DNA from: Clostridia bacterium
GTDB lineage: Bacteria > Bacillota > Clostridia > Oscillospirales > Butyricicoccaceae
Assembly (NCBI GenBank): GCA_021205365.1
Contig: JAJPXP010000055.1
Coordinates: 1-64,000, forward strand
Reading direction: 5' to 3'
Length of the DNA stretch: 64,000 nucleotides
Below are positions 8,543-17,687 of the stretch, one piece after another. Below the pieces are notes generated by a model that was not told the DNA's origin, searched no databases, and was given only the letters and a program-made list of their open reading frames with translations. Position 1 is the first letter of the stretch. The number at the start of each line of letters is the position of its first letter. Both the position numbers and the translations under genes were made by a program.

Positions 8543-9868
8543 ATGAGATTTGATCAGTGTACAAACGGCAATATCTTTATGCACGGCTGGACAAAGGAAC
8601 AGGCCGTTATGAGCGATCATGATAAGGCAATCCTGCAGGAGCTGGCAAAGAAGATGGCTGGTTATGCGGCACATTCGGAACAGGATGAGCTGATGCAGCT
8701 GTGGCGCGATCACAATGACCTGAAGGACTCACGGCCGATGATCTATGTCGATCTGGAAAATGGCTGGAATGAACTGCTGCCGCTGGAATTTACCTGTGAA
8801 TGTGAAGGCGAAATGGCACAGGAATGGGAAATGTGGCTGCATAAGGAAATCATCTATGCAGAAAAGATCCGGTGTGATAAGCCGATCGAAGCGAAATTCT
8901 ACATCCCATATCAGGCGCATAACACCATGTGGGGTGTGGAAAAGAAGGTTATCGGTGACGCTAAGGGAGGCGAAGCATATACATGGGAATCCCCGATTAC
9001 AGATGACATGATGGAGGATGACTTCGATGTTGCAGAGCTGATTAAGATTCCGCAGATCACCATTGACTGGGAAGCCACCGAGGCCTATACTGCCATCGCA
9101 CATGATGTATTTGACGGAATCCTGACTGTTGAGCGCCGTCACTGGTGGTGGTGGGGTATGGAGCTGACGCATCCATATGCTGACCTGCGCGGCCTGGAGA
9201 GCATGTTGTATGACTTCTATGATTATGATGAAAAGATGCATGAGATTTTGGGACGCTTTACTGAAGGCTACCTGTCTATGATTGATTATCTGGAAGCGAA
9301 CAAGCTGTTTACGCCGAATACTGGCAACTGTTATGTTGGTTCCGGTGGTTTGGGCATCACCAATGACCTGAATCGTTCTGCGGCAGTACCGGACAGTGCA
9401 ATGGATATCTGGGGCTTTCACGAGAGCCAGGAAACCAGTGAAGTTTCTCCCGATATGTTTGCAGAGTTTGTCCTGCCATATCAGCTGAAGCTGGCTGAGC
9501 GCTTTGGATTGAATTATTACGGCTGCTGTGAGGGCCTGGACAGACGCTGGGATTATGTCAAGCAGATTCCGCGCCTGCGCCGTGTTTCTGTTTCCCAGTG
9601 GGCCGATATCCCGAAGATGAGTGAACTATTGGGCGGCGATTATGTATTCTGCCATAAGGTAAGCCCAACCGATATTGCAGTTCCGGTGATTGATGAAGAT
9701 CATATCCGCACCCGTTTGCATCAGGTTCTGACGGACTGTAAGCGATGTGGCAATCATGTTGAGCTGATTATGAAGGATAACCATACCATTGCAAACAATC
9801 CGGGCAATGTATACCGCTGGGTACAGATTGCAAAGGAAGAGGTTGCAAAGGTTTACGGTGGATTTTAA
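8543..9868 (+). CDS. UROD-family corrinoid methyltransferase, long form
   Basis: The 441-residue protein is a uroporphyrinogen-decarboxylase-like protein of the type found in anaerobic demethylation loci, not the heme enzyme. Such proteins move methyl groups between a methylated substrate, a corrinoid protein and a C1 carrier. Visible features are the cluster HWWWWGMELTHPY near 200, YYGCCEGLD near 325 and a C-terminal KRCGNHVELIMK stretch that could supply Cys/His metal ligands. RBS AGGAGG lies seven bases upstream. It is followed 40 bp later by the PocR-AraC gene and then by a shorter UROD paralog. It is the best candidate for the substrate-demethylating component. Confidence 0.75.
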   Translation: MRFDQCTNGNIFMHGWTKEQAVMSDHDKAILQELAKKMAGYAAHSEQDELMQLWRDHNDLKDSRPMIYVDLENGWNELLPLEFTCECEGEMAQEWEMWLHKEIIYAEKIRCDKPIEAKFYIPYQAHNTMWGVEKKVIGDAKGGEAYTWESPITDDMMEDDFDVAELIKIPQITIDWEATEAYTAIAHDVFDGILTVERRHWWWWGMELTHPYADLRGLESMLYDFYDYDEKMHEILGRFTEGYLSMIDYLEANKLFTPNTGNCYVGSGGLGITNDLNRSAAVPDSAMDIWGFHESQETSEVSPDMFAEFVLPYQLKLAERFGLNYYGCCEGLDRRWDYVKQIPRLRRVSVSQWADIPKMSELLGGDYVFCHKVSPTDIAVPVIDEDHIRTRLHQVLTDCKRCGNHVELIMKDNHTIANNPGNVYRWVQIAKEEVAKVYGGF

Positions 9869-9908
9869 GTAAAATTATATTTGATATTTGCAAAGAGAGG
9901 TGACATCC

Positions 9909-11078
9909 ATGGAGTTTCAGGAACAGGCATTACATTACTGTGATACCATTGCTGCGCTGACAGGCATCTCCTGCACGCTGCTGGATGTCACCACAAAGCA
10001 GTTTTGTCGGGAACCGTTCCAGTGTTTCTGCACATTGCAGGACAGACATGCATGCCAGGCAGACCAGATACATCAGTCTGGCTGTGAGGAAGCGATGCGG
10101 TGGAGCGGACATTATGTGTACCATTGTCCCTGCGGCTTTACGTTTCTTGCGGTTTCGCTCCGTCGGCCAAGGCTGCAAAGTGAATATAGCATGCTGATCG
10201 GTCCGTTTATTTTGGAGAAGAATGCAATCAGACTGGAAGCGGAGGAATATAAACATATTCCAGTGCTGTCAGAGAAACGTGCACATGCGATGCAGGAAAC
10301 CGTGTGCGCGGTTTGCGGATATCTGGCAGGCGGACAGATGATGTCTGCTGTGGACTCCAGTATCCAAGCAGAAATGCTGCAAACGATGTATCTGGCTGCG
10401 CAAAGTGAAAAATATATCCGTTATCCTCTGGAGGATGAGCGGCAGCTGCAGCATTTGATCCGTTCTGGAAACAGAAGGGAAGCACAGCAGCTGCTGAATG
10501 AACTGCTGTTAGAGCTGTATTCGGCTGTCGGCACAGACTTTCTGCTGCTCAAGCTGCGTATACGTGAGCTGATTACGCTGATGTCCCGTGCAGCAGCAGA
10601 TGGCGGCGCGGATGTCAATGCGATTTTTTCTTTGTGTGATACCAGTGTTATGGAAATAGAACGCCTTCAGGATTTTGATGCATTGGATGCCTGGCTGGGT
10701 ATTATGCTGCATAAATTTTTTGATATGGTTTTTGATTGGAACGATGCAAAGCATCAAAACACCATACAGCAGGTTTCTTCCTATATTCAGAAGCACCTTG
10801 CAGAAAAACTGACACTGGAACAGGTTGCCGGGCAGGTTCATCTGTCCAAATCCTATTTATGCCGTATTTTGAAGGATGAACTCGGCTGTACCTTTACGGA
10901 ATATACCAACCGTTTGCGCATTGAACGGAGCAAAATGTACCTGCACCGAAGTAATATGCCGCTTTCTGAGATTGCATGTGCAGTTGGGTTCGATGACCAG
11001 AGCTATTTTACACGTATTTTCAAACGGCAGGTCGGTGTACCTCCCGGAAAATACCGTGCAAACAATGCAAGTGCATAA
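9909..11078 (+). CDS. PocR-domain AraC family regulator
   Basis: The 389-residue protein has an N-terminal PocR-type sensor domain (about 1-150) with many Cys residues (CFCTLQDRHAC, CPCGF). The middle is helical, and a C-terminal AraC DNA-binding domain follows (LAEKLTLEQVAGQVHLSKSY, IACAVGFDDQSYFTRIFKR). PocR domains bind small organic effectors. The ATG at 9909 is preferred over an upstream TTG because of the AGAGAGGTG RBS. Placement between two UROD-type methyltransferase genes suggests it senses their substrate. Confidence 0.85.
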   Translation: MEFQEQALHYCDTIAALTGISCTLLDVTTKQFCREPFQCFCTLQDRHACQADQIHQSGCEEAMRWSGHYVYHCPCGFTFLAVSLRRPRLQSEYSMLIGPFILEKNAIRLEAEEYKHIPVLSEKRAHAMQETVCAVCGYLAGGQMMSAVDSSIQAEMLQTMYLAAQSEKYIRYPLEDERQLQHLIRSGNRREAQQLLNELLLELYSAVGTDFLLLKLRIRELITLMSRAAADGGADVNAIFSLCDTSVMEIERLQDFDALDAWLGIMLHKFFDMVFDWNDAKHQNTIQQVSSYIQKHLAEKLTLEQVAGQVHLSKSYLCRILKDELGCTFTEYTNRLRIERSKMYLHRSNMPLSEIACAVGFDDQSYFTRIFKRQVGVPPGKYRANNASA

Positions 11079-11138
11079 TAGAATCATTTTGGAATATATA
11101 ATGTTTGATGAAATCTAAACTACAAAAGGGTGAGTTCT

Positions 11139-12173
11139 ATGAAAATAAATATGAATCAGTGGACAAAGGAACTGCTGGAAGCTCCTGTCAAAAAAGCACT
11201 TCCTGTCCTATCCTTTCCGTCGATTCAGCTGATGGGTATTACTGTAAAAGAGTTGATCAATGACAGTGACCTGCAGGCAAAGGGTATGAAGGCAGTTGCT
11301 GACCGCACACCAAATGCAGGAGGTTCTGTCAGCCTGATGGATCTTTCTGTAGAGGCAGAATGTTTTGGCGCACCGATCCGTGTATCTGACGATGAGGTTC
11401 CTACCGTTGTAGGCCCGGTTTTGGATACCGAAATCGATGAAGACGAACGAATGGAAGCCACAGAGGCACTGGAAGTACCGGAAATCGGTGCAGGCCGCAC
11501 CCAGATTTACATAGATGCCATTGAAAAGGCTCTTGAGCTGATTACGGACAGACCGGTATTTGCGGGAGTGATTGGCCCGTTTTCTCTGGCAGGACGTTTG
11601 ATGGATGTGACTTCATCCCTGATTTACTGCTATGATGAGCCGGATATGGCACACATTGTCCTGCAGAAGGCCACAGAATTTATTATCAAGTATATCAAGG
11701 CATATAAGGCAGTCGGCGCAAACGGTGTTGTCATTGCAGAACCGCTGGCAGGTCTGTTATCCCCGTCTTTGGCTGTTGAATTTTCCGGTGATTACTGCAA
11801 GCAGATTGTTGAGGAAGTGCGTGATGAGAATTTTGCTGTTATTTATCATAATTGCGGCAACACCGCAAATGTAACACTGGATTCCATTCTGAGCGCCAGG
11901 GCGAATGCATATCATTTCGGCAATGCAGTTGATATGGAAGAAATTTTGTCCAAGGTTCCGTCTGATGTTATCTGCATGGGTAATGTTGATCCGGCAGGCC
12001 AGTTCCGCAACGGCACACCGGAGTCTGTGCGTGAAGCAACACTGTCCGTTATGGAGAAGTGCTGCCCGCACCAGAATTTTGTTATTTCTTCCGGCTGTGA
12101 TATCCCGCCGATGTCCAGCTGGGATAACATCGATGCATTCTTTGCAGCAGTGGATGAATACTATAGTCGGTAA
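11139..12173 (+). CDS. UROD-family methyltransferase, short form (MtaA/MtbA-like)
   Basis: The length of 344 residues matches MtaA/MtbA/CmuA-type uroporphyrinogen-decarboxylase-fold methyltransferases. The late VIYHNCGNT segment (about 230-238) and the C-terminal SSGCDIPP carry the His and Cys residues expected for the zinc site of this family. The ATG at 11139 has AAAAGGG upstream. The gene closes the 8.5-12.2 kb operon. It could carry methyl from the corrinoid protein to another acceptor, or act as a second substrate enzyme. Confidence 0.8.
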   Translation: MKINMNQWTKELLEAPVKKALPVLSFPSIQLMGITVKELINDSDLQAKGMKAVADRTPNAGGSVSLMDLSVEAECFGAPIRVSDDEVPTVVGPVLDTEIDEDERMEATEALEVPEIGAGRTQIYIDAIEKALELITDRPVFAGVIGPFSLAGRLMDVTSSLIYCYDEPDMAHIVLQKATEFIIKYIKAYKAVGANGVVIAEPLAGLLSPSLAVEFSGDYCKQIVEEVRDENFAVIYHNCGNTANVTLDSILSARANAYHFGNAVDMEEILSKVPSDVICMGNVDPAGQFRNGTPESVREATLSVMEKCCPHQNFVISSGCDIPPMSSWDNIDAFFAAVDEYYSR

Positions 12174-12185
12174 AAAGCACAAAAG

Positions 12186-12216
12186 AAGAAGGCACGCTGC
12201 GGCGTGCCTTCTTTAG
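12186..12216. terminator. Bidirectional terminator
   Basis: A perfect 12-bp stem AAGAAGGCACGC/GCGTGCCTTCTT (12186-12197 with 12202-12213) lies between the convergent methyltransferase and activator genes. Confidence 0.85.
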
Positions 12217-12227
12217 CCTTATACGAT

Positions 12228-13739
12228 TCAAAAAGTATCGAATGCCATACAGTCGATATAATAATCCATAAATTCTGCACAGGTGGAAAGAGAAAGCTCT
12301 TCTGCTTCCTGTGCCATCCGTTCCGTTTGTTCGCGCAGGCTTTGGTTCATCAAAAGCATGGCAGCTCCGCCAAGAGCGCCGTTGCCGATAAATGCGGTCT
12401 TATGCTGTAATCCCGCAGGAAACAGCCCGATTTTTGCGGCAGAAGCATGGTTCATCGTATTGCCGAAGCCGCCTGCTACAACGAAACGGGATACGTCATC
12501 AACGGAAATATCCTCCTTCTCCAGCAGGGTCAGCAGTCCGCCGCAGACAGCGGATTTTGCCAGCTGAATCTGGCGGATATCCTTTTGCGTAATGGAAATA
12601 CCGCTGTCACCAATCTGCCAGTCCTCAGCATCTTCATCCTCCAGTTCCAGATAACCGGTATCATCCATGATTTCGGTTTCCAGCATGATGGCAAGAGCGT
12701 CCAGGATACCGGAACCACAGATACCGACTGCTGGTACATCCTGCACGGTTTCGTAGGAAACAGATGCATCTGCCTCCAGCCGGACAGCCCGGATTGCCCC
12801 AGCTGCCGCAGGCATGCCGGAGCTGAGCCCGGCTCCTTCAAATGCCGGCCCTGCCGCTGTAGAGCAGCAGAGAAGTCTCCCGTTGTGCAGCAGAGCCATT
12901 TCACCATTGGTACCGATGTCAGCCAGAAGCTGTGTGCCATTATGCGCCAGATCAGCGGCCAGAATAGCGCAGACAATATCAGCGCCGATATACGCACCGA
13001 TACAGCGGGGCAGATAAACCGGTGAACCGGCTAATGTTCTGCGGCTGTAGCAGCCGAAATAGGACTGTACGTTGAAGGGAATCACTGCAAGGGAGGCAGG
13101 ATCAAGCCCTTCATACAGATGGAGCATGGTGGAGTTACCGGTAACAACCGATTCTGCAATTTGTGTGATGCCGGTTTCCCGCAGGCATGCTTGGGCCATT
13201 TGTTCCAGCTGGTCTGCAATACGGTCAGACAGGGTATCCAGCCCGTCTGTTTTGCAGGCTTCGATACGGGAAATGACATCTGCGCCATAGCCGCGCTGTA
13301 TATTTTCCGCCAGACGTTCTGCAAGGATTGTTCCGGTTTGCCGTTCTATCAGCTGGACAGCCACGGTAGTAGTACCGATATCTACTGCAAAGCCATAGCC
13401 GGACTCTGTGCGTTCATATTCCGGTGTTTGATACCATGCAATAATTTTAGAAGGGGCTTCCGCCTGCACCGTAACGGTTGTATTTCCCGAAATAGTGCAT
13501 GCACAGGCAAGACGGATACCGGATGCAATATCGTCTTCACGCAGCAGATGTTTTTCGGTTTCGGAAAGTGGGGAAACATTACCCTCAATTTTTACACGGC
13601 ATTTGCCGCAGGTATGGTTTCCTGCGCAGGGAAGGGCAAAAGATGGGATATTCTGCTGCAACAGTTCACTGACAGTCTGTCCTGCTTCTGCGGGGACTGC
13701 TATTGTATGGCTGCCGGAGCAGATGGTCAATTGAAACAT
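12228..13739 (-). CDS. RACo-type corrinoid activation protein (2Fe-2S + ASKHA/DUF4445)
   Basis: The 503-residue protein has an N-terminal plant-type 2Fe-2S ferredoxin domain with Cys38, Cys44, Cys47 and Cys79 (C-x5-C-x2-C), then a linker and an ASKHA ATPase-like C-terminal region (VDIGTTTVAVQL near 125; LADIGTNGEMAL near 270; AVCGGLLTLLEKE near 400). Family members reduce inactive Co(II) corrinoid back to Co(I) at ATP cost. The Cys pattern is complete. RBS AAGGAG overlaps the end of the hydantoinase-like gene 11 bp upstream, so the two are co-transcribed. It should serve the corrinoid protein at 16858. Confidence 0.9.
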   Translation of the reverse strand: MFQLTICSGSHTIAVPAEAGQTVSELLQQNIPSFALPCAGNHTCGKCRVKIEGNVSPLSETEKHLLREDDIASGIRLACACTISGNTTVTVQAEAPSKIIAWYQTPEYERTESGYGFAVDIGTTTVAVQLIERQTGTILAERLAENIQRGYGADVISRIEACKTDGLDTLSDRIADQLEQMAQACLRETGITQIAESVVTGNSTMLHLYEGLDPASLAVIPFNVQSYFGCYSRRTLAGSPVYLPRCIGAYIGADIVCAILAADLAHNGTQLLADIGTNGEMALLHNGRLLCCSTAAGPAFEGAGLSSGMPAAAGAIRAVRLEADASVSYETVQDVPAVGICGSGILDALAIMLETEIMDDTGYLELEDEDAEDWQIGDSGISITQKDIRQIQLAKSAVCGGLLTLLEKEDISVDDVSRFVVAGGFGNTMNHASAAKIGLFPAGLQHKTAFIGNGALGGAAMLLMNQSLREQTERMAQEAEELSLSTCAEFMDYYIDCMAFDTF

Positions 13740-13750
13740 GATGGTTCTCC

Positions 13751-15763
13751 TTATTTGTGTGTGGTTTCCGCTGTGACGGTAATGCGGGCTGCAATTTTGA
13801 CAAGGCCGCTGTAAGCTGGTGCGGTGATATCGTCCTGCTTCACATGGAAGGAAAGTGCACCCACAGCACCCTGTGCACGGAGATCTGCTTCCGTGTCATG
13901 GCGCATCCGCTCTGTAATCCATGCGATGGCATCCTCTTCCTCTGCAAAGAATTTCCTCTGTCCGTCATACATGAGTTCATAATCTGCTTGTGCATCATCA
14001 TTAGGAGAAAGTCCGTGGGGATGGATTTCCGCAGATTTGGAGGAAACCATCTGTCCGCAGATGGCACCGACTGCATTGGCAACTGCTGCGCATTCTGGAA
14101 TAATGCATGTTGCGCCTAACGCCTTTGCGGCTTCCGGCAGAAACAGATGAACAGGTCCGCCGATTCCAACCAGTACAGCGTTGGCACGGAATGCATATTG
14201 CAGCATAGAGGAACCGCCGCTGTTCCGGTTTTCCCATTGCAGCTCCAATAAATTTTCTATGCCGTTATCAAAACCATGTTTTTGATAGTAAGGAGATGCA
14301 TGCTCTAACAGCATTTTAGAAACCGAAACGAATACCTTGCGGGAAATCTGCGTATAAACCTCGGTACAAAGCTGTTCCAAATCCATTTTCAGAGATTCCG
14401 CAGCAAACCGTGCTGCCAAAATGGATGCACCACGGTGAAATCGGGTGTAATCCCCACGGATATGCATGATATCTGTGGGTGTCAGCCCGCCGCGGAGGAT
14501 AACACCGGATCGTTCCAGTGATGCAGTATGAAGATTGTATTTGTCTATTTCCAATGCATCTGCAACCTGCTGGATACACAGCGGGCTTGCTTCCAGGAGG
14601 GTGCACAGACGGATTTCCTCTGGGGAAAGGGAAAGAGACTTCCAGTCTGTGCGGTTTAATGTCAGAAATTCATGTAATGGAAGGGTATGTGCCGGTACGC
14701 GGGATACCTGTTCTTCCAAAACCGGAACAATCTGTGGATACCGTTCCGCAAGTACACAAAGCGGAATCATACGGTCAGGGCCAAGCGTGAGATTTCCATG
14801 CTTGTCCCAGCGTACTGCACTATCACCGCCCAATGCAACAGAGGAAGCAAACAAGCCCTTAACCAGCGTTTTCCATTGTCCGACGCGAATGCCGTCATCT
14901 GACAGCAGAGGTGTATTGTTTTCAATGATCGCAACGTCGGTTGTAGTACCGCCGATATCCACAACCACAGCAGCGGACTGCTTTGCCAATGCGCTGCCGC
15001 CCAATGCCGAAGCCGCAGGGCCGGACAGCAGGGTTTCCACAGCATGTTTGGCTGAATAGTCCAGTCCCATCAGGCTGCTGTCAGAACGAACGAGATAGAT
15101 CTCTGCATGGATATCACGGTCATCAAATGCACTGGTAACAGCGTCCAGAAAATTCTGTGTCAGCGGAAGCAGGCCGGCATTCAATACTGCACTTGCGGCA
15201 CGTTCCAGACTGGATAAGCCACTGAATAGTTCACTTGCACAGACAACCGGAAGTCCGGTTTCCTCACGAACGATCTGTGCTGCTTTTTTCTCCAGGATTC
15301 CATTGTTGCGCGTACCATAGATTTCACATACCGCACAGCTTTCCACATCAGAGAACCATTCTTTGGCATGGGAACGAAGAAAATCCCAGTCCGGCTCTTG
15401 CAGAATCTGGCCGGTAATGGTTGTTTTGCATGGCAGATACCGGATATCATCCGGATCAGTAAAACCGTACTCTGCACCAAACCGTTCGATACCTTTCCGG
15501 TCAATACCCATGAAAAGCAGGCGTGGACGGCGAAATTTACTTTCTACACATGCGTTGGTAGAAAGTGTTGTAGACAGTCCGGCGACAGCTGCCTGACGGC
15601 ACAGTTCCGGGTCAAGCCCGTCCAACGCTTCCAGAATGCCTCTGGTAAGGTCGTCATATGTGGTGAAAGCTTTGTTATGGCACAGTATTTTTCCGGAATC
15701 GAAATCATATAAAACTGCATCGGTGCAGGTGCCGCCGGTATCAATTCCTATGGCAAGCTTCAT
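13751..15763 (-). CDS. Hydantoinase/oxoprolinase (HyuA-type) family protein
   Basis: The length of 670 residues is typical of the HyuA family. The N-terminal ASKHA phosphate loop is IDTGGTCTD at 7-15, and a second conserved segment is VVVDIGGTTTDVAII near 270. Classical members open hydantoin or 5-oxoproline rings with ATP together with HyuB, but no hyuB is present here. Relatives encoded alone within corrinoid methyltransferase loci are known without a settled role. It is first gene of a two-gene operon with the corrinoid activator, so an accessory role in activation or substrate preparation is likely (inference). Confidence 0.85.
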   Translation of the reverse strand: MKLAIGIDTGGTCTDAVLYDFDSGKILCHNKAFTTYDDLTRGILEALDGLDPELCRQAAVAGLSTTLSTNACVESKFRRPRLLFMGIDRKGIERFGAEYGFTDPDDIRYLPCKTTITGQILQEPDWDFLRSHAKEWFSDVESCAVCEIYGTRNNGILEKKAAQIVREETGLPVVCASELFSGLSSLERAASAVLNAGLLPLTQNFLDAVTSAFDDRDIHAEIYLVRSDSSLMGLDYSAKHAVETLLSGPAASALGGSALAKQSAAVVVDIGGTTTDVAIIENNTPLLSDDGIRVGQWKTLVKGLFASSVALGGDSAVRWDKHGNLTLGPDRMIPLCVLAERYPQIVPVLEEQVSRVPAHTLPLHEFLTLNRTDWKSLSLSPEEIRLCTLLEASPLCIQQVADALEIDKYNLHTASLERSGVILRGGLTPTDIMHIRGDYTRFHRGASILAARFAAESLKMDLEQLCTEVYTQISRKVFVSVSKMLLEHASPYYQKHGFDNGIENLLELQWENRNSGGSSMLQYAFRANAVLVGIGGPVHLFLPEAAKALGATCIIPECAAVANAVGAICGQMVSSKSAEIHPHGLSPNDDAQADYELMYDGQRKFFAEEEDAIAWITERMRHDTEADLRAQGAVGALSFHVKQDDITAPAYSGLVKIAARITVTAETTHK

Positions 15764-15922
15764 GAAAAAATCCTCTTTTCTCAGGGCGGAATATTGCAGA
15801 TCTCCCGCGAAATTCAGACTTTATTATATCATGTTATGGGTCAGGAATATAGAACGATTGTATCAGGCAGGTATAAAATAATTGACAAATTTGCGGGACA
15901 TGATGGAATACAGCAAAAATGC

Positions 15923-15951
15923 TTGCGCAGAAAAACAGGTCACGATATACT
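15923..15951 (+). promoter_or_regulatory. Promoter for the DUF1638/corrinoid-protein genes
   Basis: TTGCGC (15923-15928), a 17-bp spacer and TATACT (15946-15951) lie 34 bp ahead of the DUF1638 start. The -10 is good and the -35 is weak. Confidence 0.5.
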
Positions 15952-15985
15952 TTAAAATACAGGAGATAACAGGGGAGGGAATGGT

Positions 15986-16747
15986 ATGCGCCTCGCAATC
16001 ATCGGGTGTATGGTCATGAGCCGGGAAATCAACCATTTGGCAGCAGAAAGCAGGCATGTAGTACGGATCTGGTGGCAACGGCAGGGACTGCATGATACGC
16101 CGGAAATCCTGCGTTCGGAATTACAGAAGAATATTGATGCTATTGAACGGGAGAATGAACAGCTGCGTCCGGGATTGAAATTTGATGCGATTATTCTGGC
16201 ATATGGTTTGTGCTCCAATGGTGTAATCGGGCTGCGCAGTCGGACGTTGCCAATTGTCGTACCGCGGTGTGACGATTGTATCTCGTTTTTCCTCGGCTCT
16301 GCGGAACGGTACCGGGAGCTGTTTCGAAAGCTGCCGGGTGTTTACTGGTATAACCGCGGCTGGATTGAGCAGGCATTTACCCCATCTAAAGAAAATTACC
16401 GGATCCAGCGGGAGCAATATGCCGAGGAATACGGGGAGGAAAATGCAGATTATCTGATGGAATGTACCAACAACTGGATGATAAACTATCGGTACTGCGG
16501 TTATATCACCTGTCCGCTGGGGGATTGTCCGGAGCATGAGACCTATGCGCGGCAGGCAGCGGAAGATTTTGGCTGGGAGTTTGAGAAGGTAGAAGGCAGT
16601 ATGGCGTATCTGGATGCCATTGTGAATGGACCATGGGACGATCAACAGTTTCTTACTTGTCCGCCCCACAGCCGGATCGAAGCAGATTATTCCAATAAAA
16701 AATTCCATAGTATCCCCTGTGAAATTGATGATTGGAAAAAGAAATAA
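15986..16747 (+). CDS. DUF1638 domain protein
   Basis: The 253-residue protein has the DUF1638 pattern: an N-terminal strand ending in Cys (LAIIGCMVM), AYGLCSNGVIGL near 72-83, PRCDDCISFFLGS near 93-105 and YCGYITCPLGDCPE near 172-185. The conserved Cys residues suggest metal or corrinoid-related chemistry. DUF1638 genes are found beside methylotrophic corrinoid methyltransferases in archaea and acetogens, but the function is unknown. It lies 110 bp upstream of the corrinoid protein on the same strand. Confidence 0.8.
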   Translation: MRLAIIGCMVMSREINHLAAESRHVVRIWWQRQGLHDTPEILRSELQKNIDAIERENEQLRPGLKFDAIILAYGLCSNGVIGLRSRTLPIVVPRCDDCISFFLGSAERYRELFRKLPGVYWYNRGWIEQAFTPSKENYRIQREQYAEEYGEENADYLMECTNNWMINYRYCGYITCPLGDCPEHETYARQAAEDFGWEFEKVEGSMAYLDAIVNGPWDDQQFLTCPPHSRIEADYSNKKFHSIPCEIDDWKKK

Positions 16748-16857
16748 AAAGACAGTAAGAATGTACCAAAAACTGCAATTGTGTACAAGAATGAAAAAAC
16801 CGCTCATAGTACAATATACAATACAAGGATGTATATGCTGTAAAGGAGAATGATATT

Positions 16858-17505
16858 ATGAGTGAAGTTTTAAATGAAATCAGCGAATGGCTGCAGAAGG
16901 GACGCGCTCCGAAGGTAAAGGCAGCTGTAAGCAAGGCTCTGGAGGAAGGTATTCCGGCAAGCACAATTCTGCAGGAAGGTTTACTGGCTGGCATGGATAT
17001 CATCGGACAGAAGTTTAAAAATAATGAAGTATTTGTGCCGGAGGTTCTGGTCGCTGCACGTGCGATGAACCGTGGCGTTGACGTACTCAAGCCGTATCTG
17101 GTAGAGGACGGTGTAGAGGAAAAGGGCACGGTGATTCTGGGTACAGTTAAGGGTGATATGCATGATATCGGCAAGAATCTTGTGCGTATGATGATGGAAG
17201 GCAAGGGCCTGAAGGTGATTGATCTGGGCGTCGATGTTCCGGTTGAAAAATTCCTGGATGCTGCACGCGAGAACGATGCTTGCCTGATTTGCTGTTCTGC
17301 ACTGCTTACCACAACTATGGGTGAGATGAAGAACGTTGTGGATGCAGTCAAGGCTTCTGAGATGAGCGGTAAGGTTAAGATCATGATCGGCGGCGCACCG
17401 ATTACCCAGACCTTCTGCGAACAGATCGGCGCAGACTGCTATACACCGGATGCAGCATCTGCTGCGGATGCTGCCCTGAATTTCTGTCTGGAAGCAGCAG
17501 GCTGA
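16858..17505 (+). CDS. Corrinoid (cobalamin-binding) protein, MtbC/MttC type
   Basis: The 215-residue protein has a four-helix cap (1-90) and a B12-binding Rossmann domain. The signature DMHDIGKN at 100-107 supplies His102, the lower axial ligand of cobalt. GGAPIT and a late AASAADAALNFC helix complete the fold. It is the methyl shuttle of the island: demethylase loads it, a second methyltransferase unloads it, and the RACo-type protein reactivates it. RBS AAAGGAGAA lies upstream and a terminator follows. Confidence 0.93.
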   Translation: MSEVLNEISEWLQKGRAPKVKAAVSKALEEGIPASTILQEGLLAGMDIIGQKFKNNEVFVPEVLVAARAMNRGVDVLKPYLVEDGVEEKGTVILGTVKGDMHDIGKNLVRMMMEGKGLKVIDLGVDVPVEKFLDAARENDACLICCSALLTTTMGEMKNVVDAVKASEMSGKVKIMIGGAPITQTFCEQIGADCYTPDAASAADAALNFCLEAAG

Positions 17506-17527
17506 GCTATAATTGTATAGGAAATAC

Positions 17528-17566
17528 AAAAGCAATTGTCACCAAGTTGGCAGTTGCTTTTTGTTT
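17528..17566 (+). terminator. Intrinsic terminator
   Basis: A 14-bp stem containing two G-U pairs (starts AAAAGCAATTG, ends CAGTTGCTTTT) is followed by a T run directly after the corrinoid-protein gene. Confidence 0.75.
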
Positions 17567-17612
17567 GTAAGACGATAAAAGCCAGTGAATGGTATATTGT
17601 ACACTTTTGTGT

Positions 17613-17645
17613 TATAATGAACACAGCCATGATAGAAGCTATCAT
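17613..17645 (+). promoter_or_regulatory. -10 box and operator-like palindrome for MATE gene 1
   Basis: TATAAT (17613-17618) is followed by a perfect palindrome ATGATAG-AAG-CTATCAT (17629-17645). The palindrome sits near the transcription start, a typical repressor position. Confidence 0.5.
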
Positions 17646-17687
17646 AACAATTAGATACAAATGATATAGAAAAAGAGTGAATGAGTT

